Below the pieces are notes generated by a model. It saw only the letters and a program-made list of their open reading frames with translations, was not told the DNA's origin and searched no databases. Below are positions 63,001 to 64,000 of a DNA stretch of 64,000 bases, in pieces. The translations under genes were made by a program, and so were the position numbers. Every line of letters begins with the position of its first letter. Position 1 is the first letter of the stretch. Origin of the DNA: Microtetraspora glauca (GTDB taxonomy: Bacteria; Actinomycetota; Actinomycetes; Streptosporangiales; Streptosporangiaceae); the NCBI GenBank assembly GCA_001570385.1, contig BBYL01000034.1:1-64000 (forward strand), written 5' to 3'.

Positions 63001-64000
63001 GGGGCCTGACCGCGTACACCGTTCCGGAGCTGCTGCGCATCCGCGCGGAACAGGAGCCGGACGGCGTGGCGATGATCGTCGACGGCCACGGGACGATGAC
63101 GTTCGCCGAGTGGGACCGGCGGTCCACGGCGGTCGCCGGCGGGCTGGCCGGGCGCGGCGTCGCGCACGGGGACCGGGTCGCGCTGCTGTTCGGCAGCCGT
63201 GACTGGATCGACTTCGCCGTGGCGTTCTGCGGCGTGCTCAAGGCGGGCGCGGTCGCCGTGCCGCTGTCGGACCGCCTCGCGCCCGCCGAGACGCGCTACA
63301 TGCTGGAACACTGCGCGGCCTCCGCCGTGCTGCACGGCCGGGATCTCGCCCCGCCGGACGGCGGTCACTGGGCCGCCGCCACGGCGGACGTCGAAATCGG
63401 TCCCGGAACCGGTCCCGGAACCGGTCCCGGAACCGGTGTCCGGCCCGCGGACCTGGCCCAGATCCTGTACACGTCGGGCACCACCGGACGGCCGAAGGGG
63501 GTCGGCGCCAGCCACGCCAACCTGGCGTACGGATGCGTCACCCAGCCGAACCGCCGCAGGTTCGGGCACTCCCGTCACCTGCTGCACGCCTTCCCGATCG
63601 GGACCAACGCCGGTCAGACCATGCTGCTGAACGCCCTCGACGCGCGCCCGGCGGTCCTGACACCCGCCAGGTTCACGCCCGGCCGGTTCGCCCGGATGAT
63701 CGAGACGTACCGGCCGGGCACCGTGTTCATGGTGCCGTCCATGGCGATCGAACTGCTCAACGCGGGGCTGCACGAGCGGCACGACATGTCCAGCGTGCTG
63801 CTGCTCGGCTCCGCCGCCGCCGCGCTGCCGCCCGCGCTCTCGGAGCGGCTGGCGGCGGCGTTCCCCAAGGCGACGGTGACCAACTACTACACGTCCACCG
63901 AGGCGGCGCCCGCCCAGACCATCATGATCTTCGATCGGGATCGGCCCGCCGCCCTGGGGCGGCCCGCGTTCGACGGCGCGCTGCGCGTCACCGACGAGGC
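62997..64000 (+). CDS. Adenylate-forming enzyme (AMP-binding), cut by window end
   Basis: At least 334 residues of an acyl-CoA synthetase/acyl-AMP-ligase-type enzyme. P-loop LYTSGTTGRPKGVGASHANL (about residues 157-176) and TVTNYYTSTEAAP (A5 region) are present; the C-terminal subdomain lies beyond the edge. The ATG overlaps the NRPS stop (ATGA). Probable role: activating the acid that becomes the acyl partner of the NRPS condensation domain (inference). A 12-bp repeat encodes GPGT units upstream of the P-loop. Confidence 0.85.
   Translation, partial: MRGLTAYTVPELLRIRAEQEPDGVAMIVDGHGTMTFAEWDRRSTAVAGGLAGRGVAHGDRVALLFGSRDWIDFAVAFCGVLKAGAVAVPLSDRLAPAETRYMLEHCAASAVLHGRDLAPPDGGHWAAATADVEIGPGTGPGTGPGTGVRPADLAQILYTSGTTGRPKGVGASHANLAYGCVTQPNRRRFGHSRHLLHAFPIGTNAGQTMLLNALDARPAVLTPARFTPGRFARMIETYRPGTVFMVPSMAIELLNAGLHERHDMSSVLLLGSAAAALPPALSERLAAAFPKATVTNYYTSTEAAPAQTIMIFDRDRPAALGRPAFDGALRVTDE
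63399..63434. repeat. Three 12-bp repeats inside the adenylating enzyme
   Basis: GGTCCCGGAACC occurs three times in tandem (63399, 63411, 63423) and encodes a GPGT linker in a surface loop before the ATP-binding motif. In frame; probably neutral length variation. Confidence 0.8.

Overview
The window is about 70% G+C, is almost fully coding, uses GTG starts freely and joins genes by 1-4 base stop/start overlaps. It carries actinobacterial hallmarks: F420/FMN-type luciferase-like oxidoreductases, a class II DAHP synthase, cydDC, a HAIR element before lon and CelR/CebR-type operators. I infer a filamentous actinomycete, possibly of the Streptosporangiales; the exact taxon cannot be read from the sequence. 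I saw no rRNA, tRNA, CRISPR array, transposase or prophage.

Layout. 1-9.5 kb holds housekeeping and accessory singletons: the tail of a BMP-like lipoprotein, a zinc-ribbon protein, an APH-fold kinase, two LLM oxidoreductases, a polar amino-acid ABC importer, a HAD phosphatase, a NUDIX hydrolase and ArfB. 9.7-17 kb holds an alpha/beta hydrolase, a Tat-exported PhoD phosphatase, two adjacent FG-GAP beta-propeller proteins and a DHA2-type MFS exporter. 17.1-22.3 kb is a tight five-gene operon of the uncharacterised STM4015-4014-4013-4012-4011 type: a leucine-rich-repeat protein, an ATP-grasp-like protein, a sulfatase-fold hydrolase and two radical SAM proteins. It faces a coupled DUF6745/small-protein pair. 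24-31.3 kb has two tail-overlapping Lrp/AsnC regulators and a polyamine-type ABC importer run together with a nitrilase-family amidase, an RraA-like protein and a BKACE-type enzyme, which looks like an uptake-and-degradation operon. 31.3-40.4 kb has lon under a HAIR box, a metNIQ importer preceded by a Met/Cys-rich short ORF, a Fic remnant, an acyl-CoA synthetase and an HtrA protease. 40.4-49.5 kb has cydDC, a pentapeptide-like membrane protein, ctaD, a thioredoxin and aroG.

49.9-64 kb is the most distinctive part. Three 14-bp palindromes of the CelR/CebR class sit just downstream of three recognisable promoters. They connect (i) an aldose 1-epimerase/phosphotransferase pair, (ii) a four-gene operon of 2-oxoacid-dehydrogenase-like E1alpha, E1beta and E2 plus a GH1 beta-glucosidase, and (iii) a divergent operon. 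The divergent operon starts with a 1843-residue protein combining C-A-PCP-thioesterase NRPS domains with a C-terminal MFS transporter, followed by a second adenylate-forming enzyme cut by the window edge. The thioesterase carries Cys where Ser is usual, and the E2 has Asn where the catalytic Asp is expected. I read this as a small cello-oligosaccharide-responsive natural-product pathway in which one protein both makes and exports the product. The regulation and product are inference; the operators, promoters and domain order are visible.
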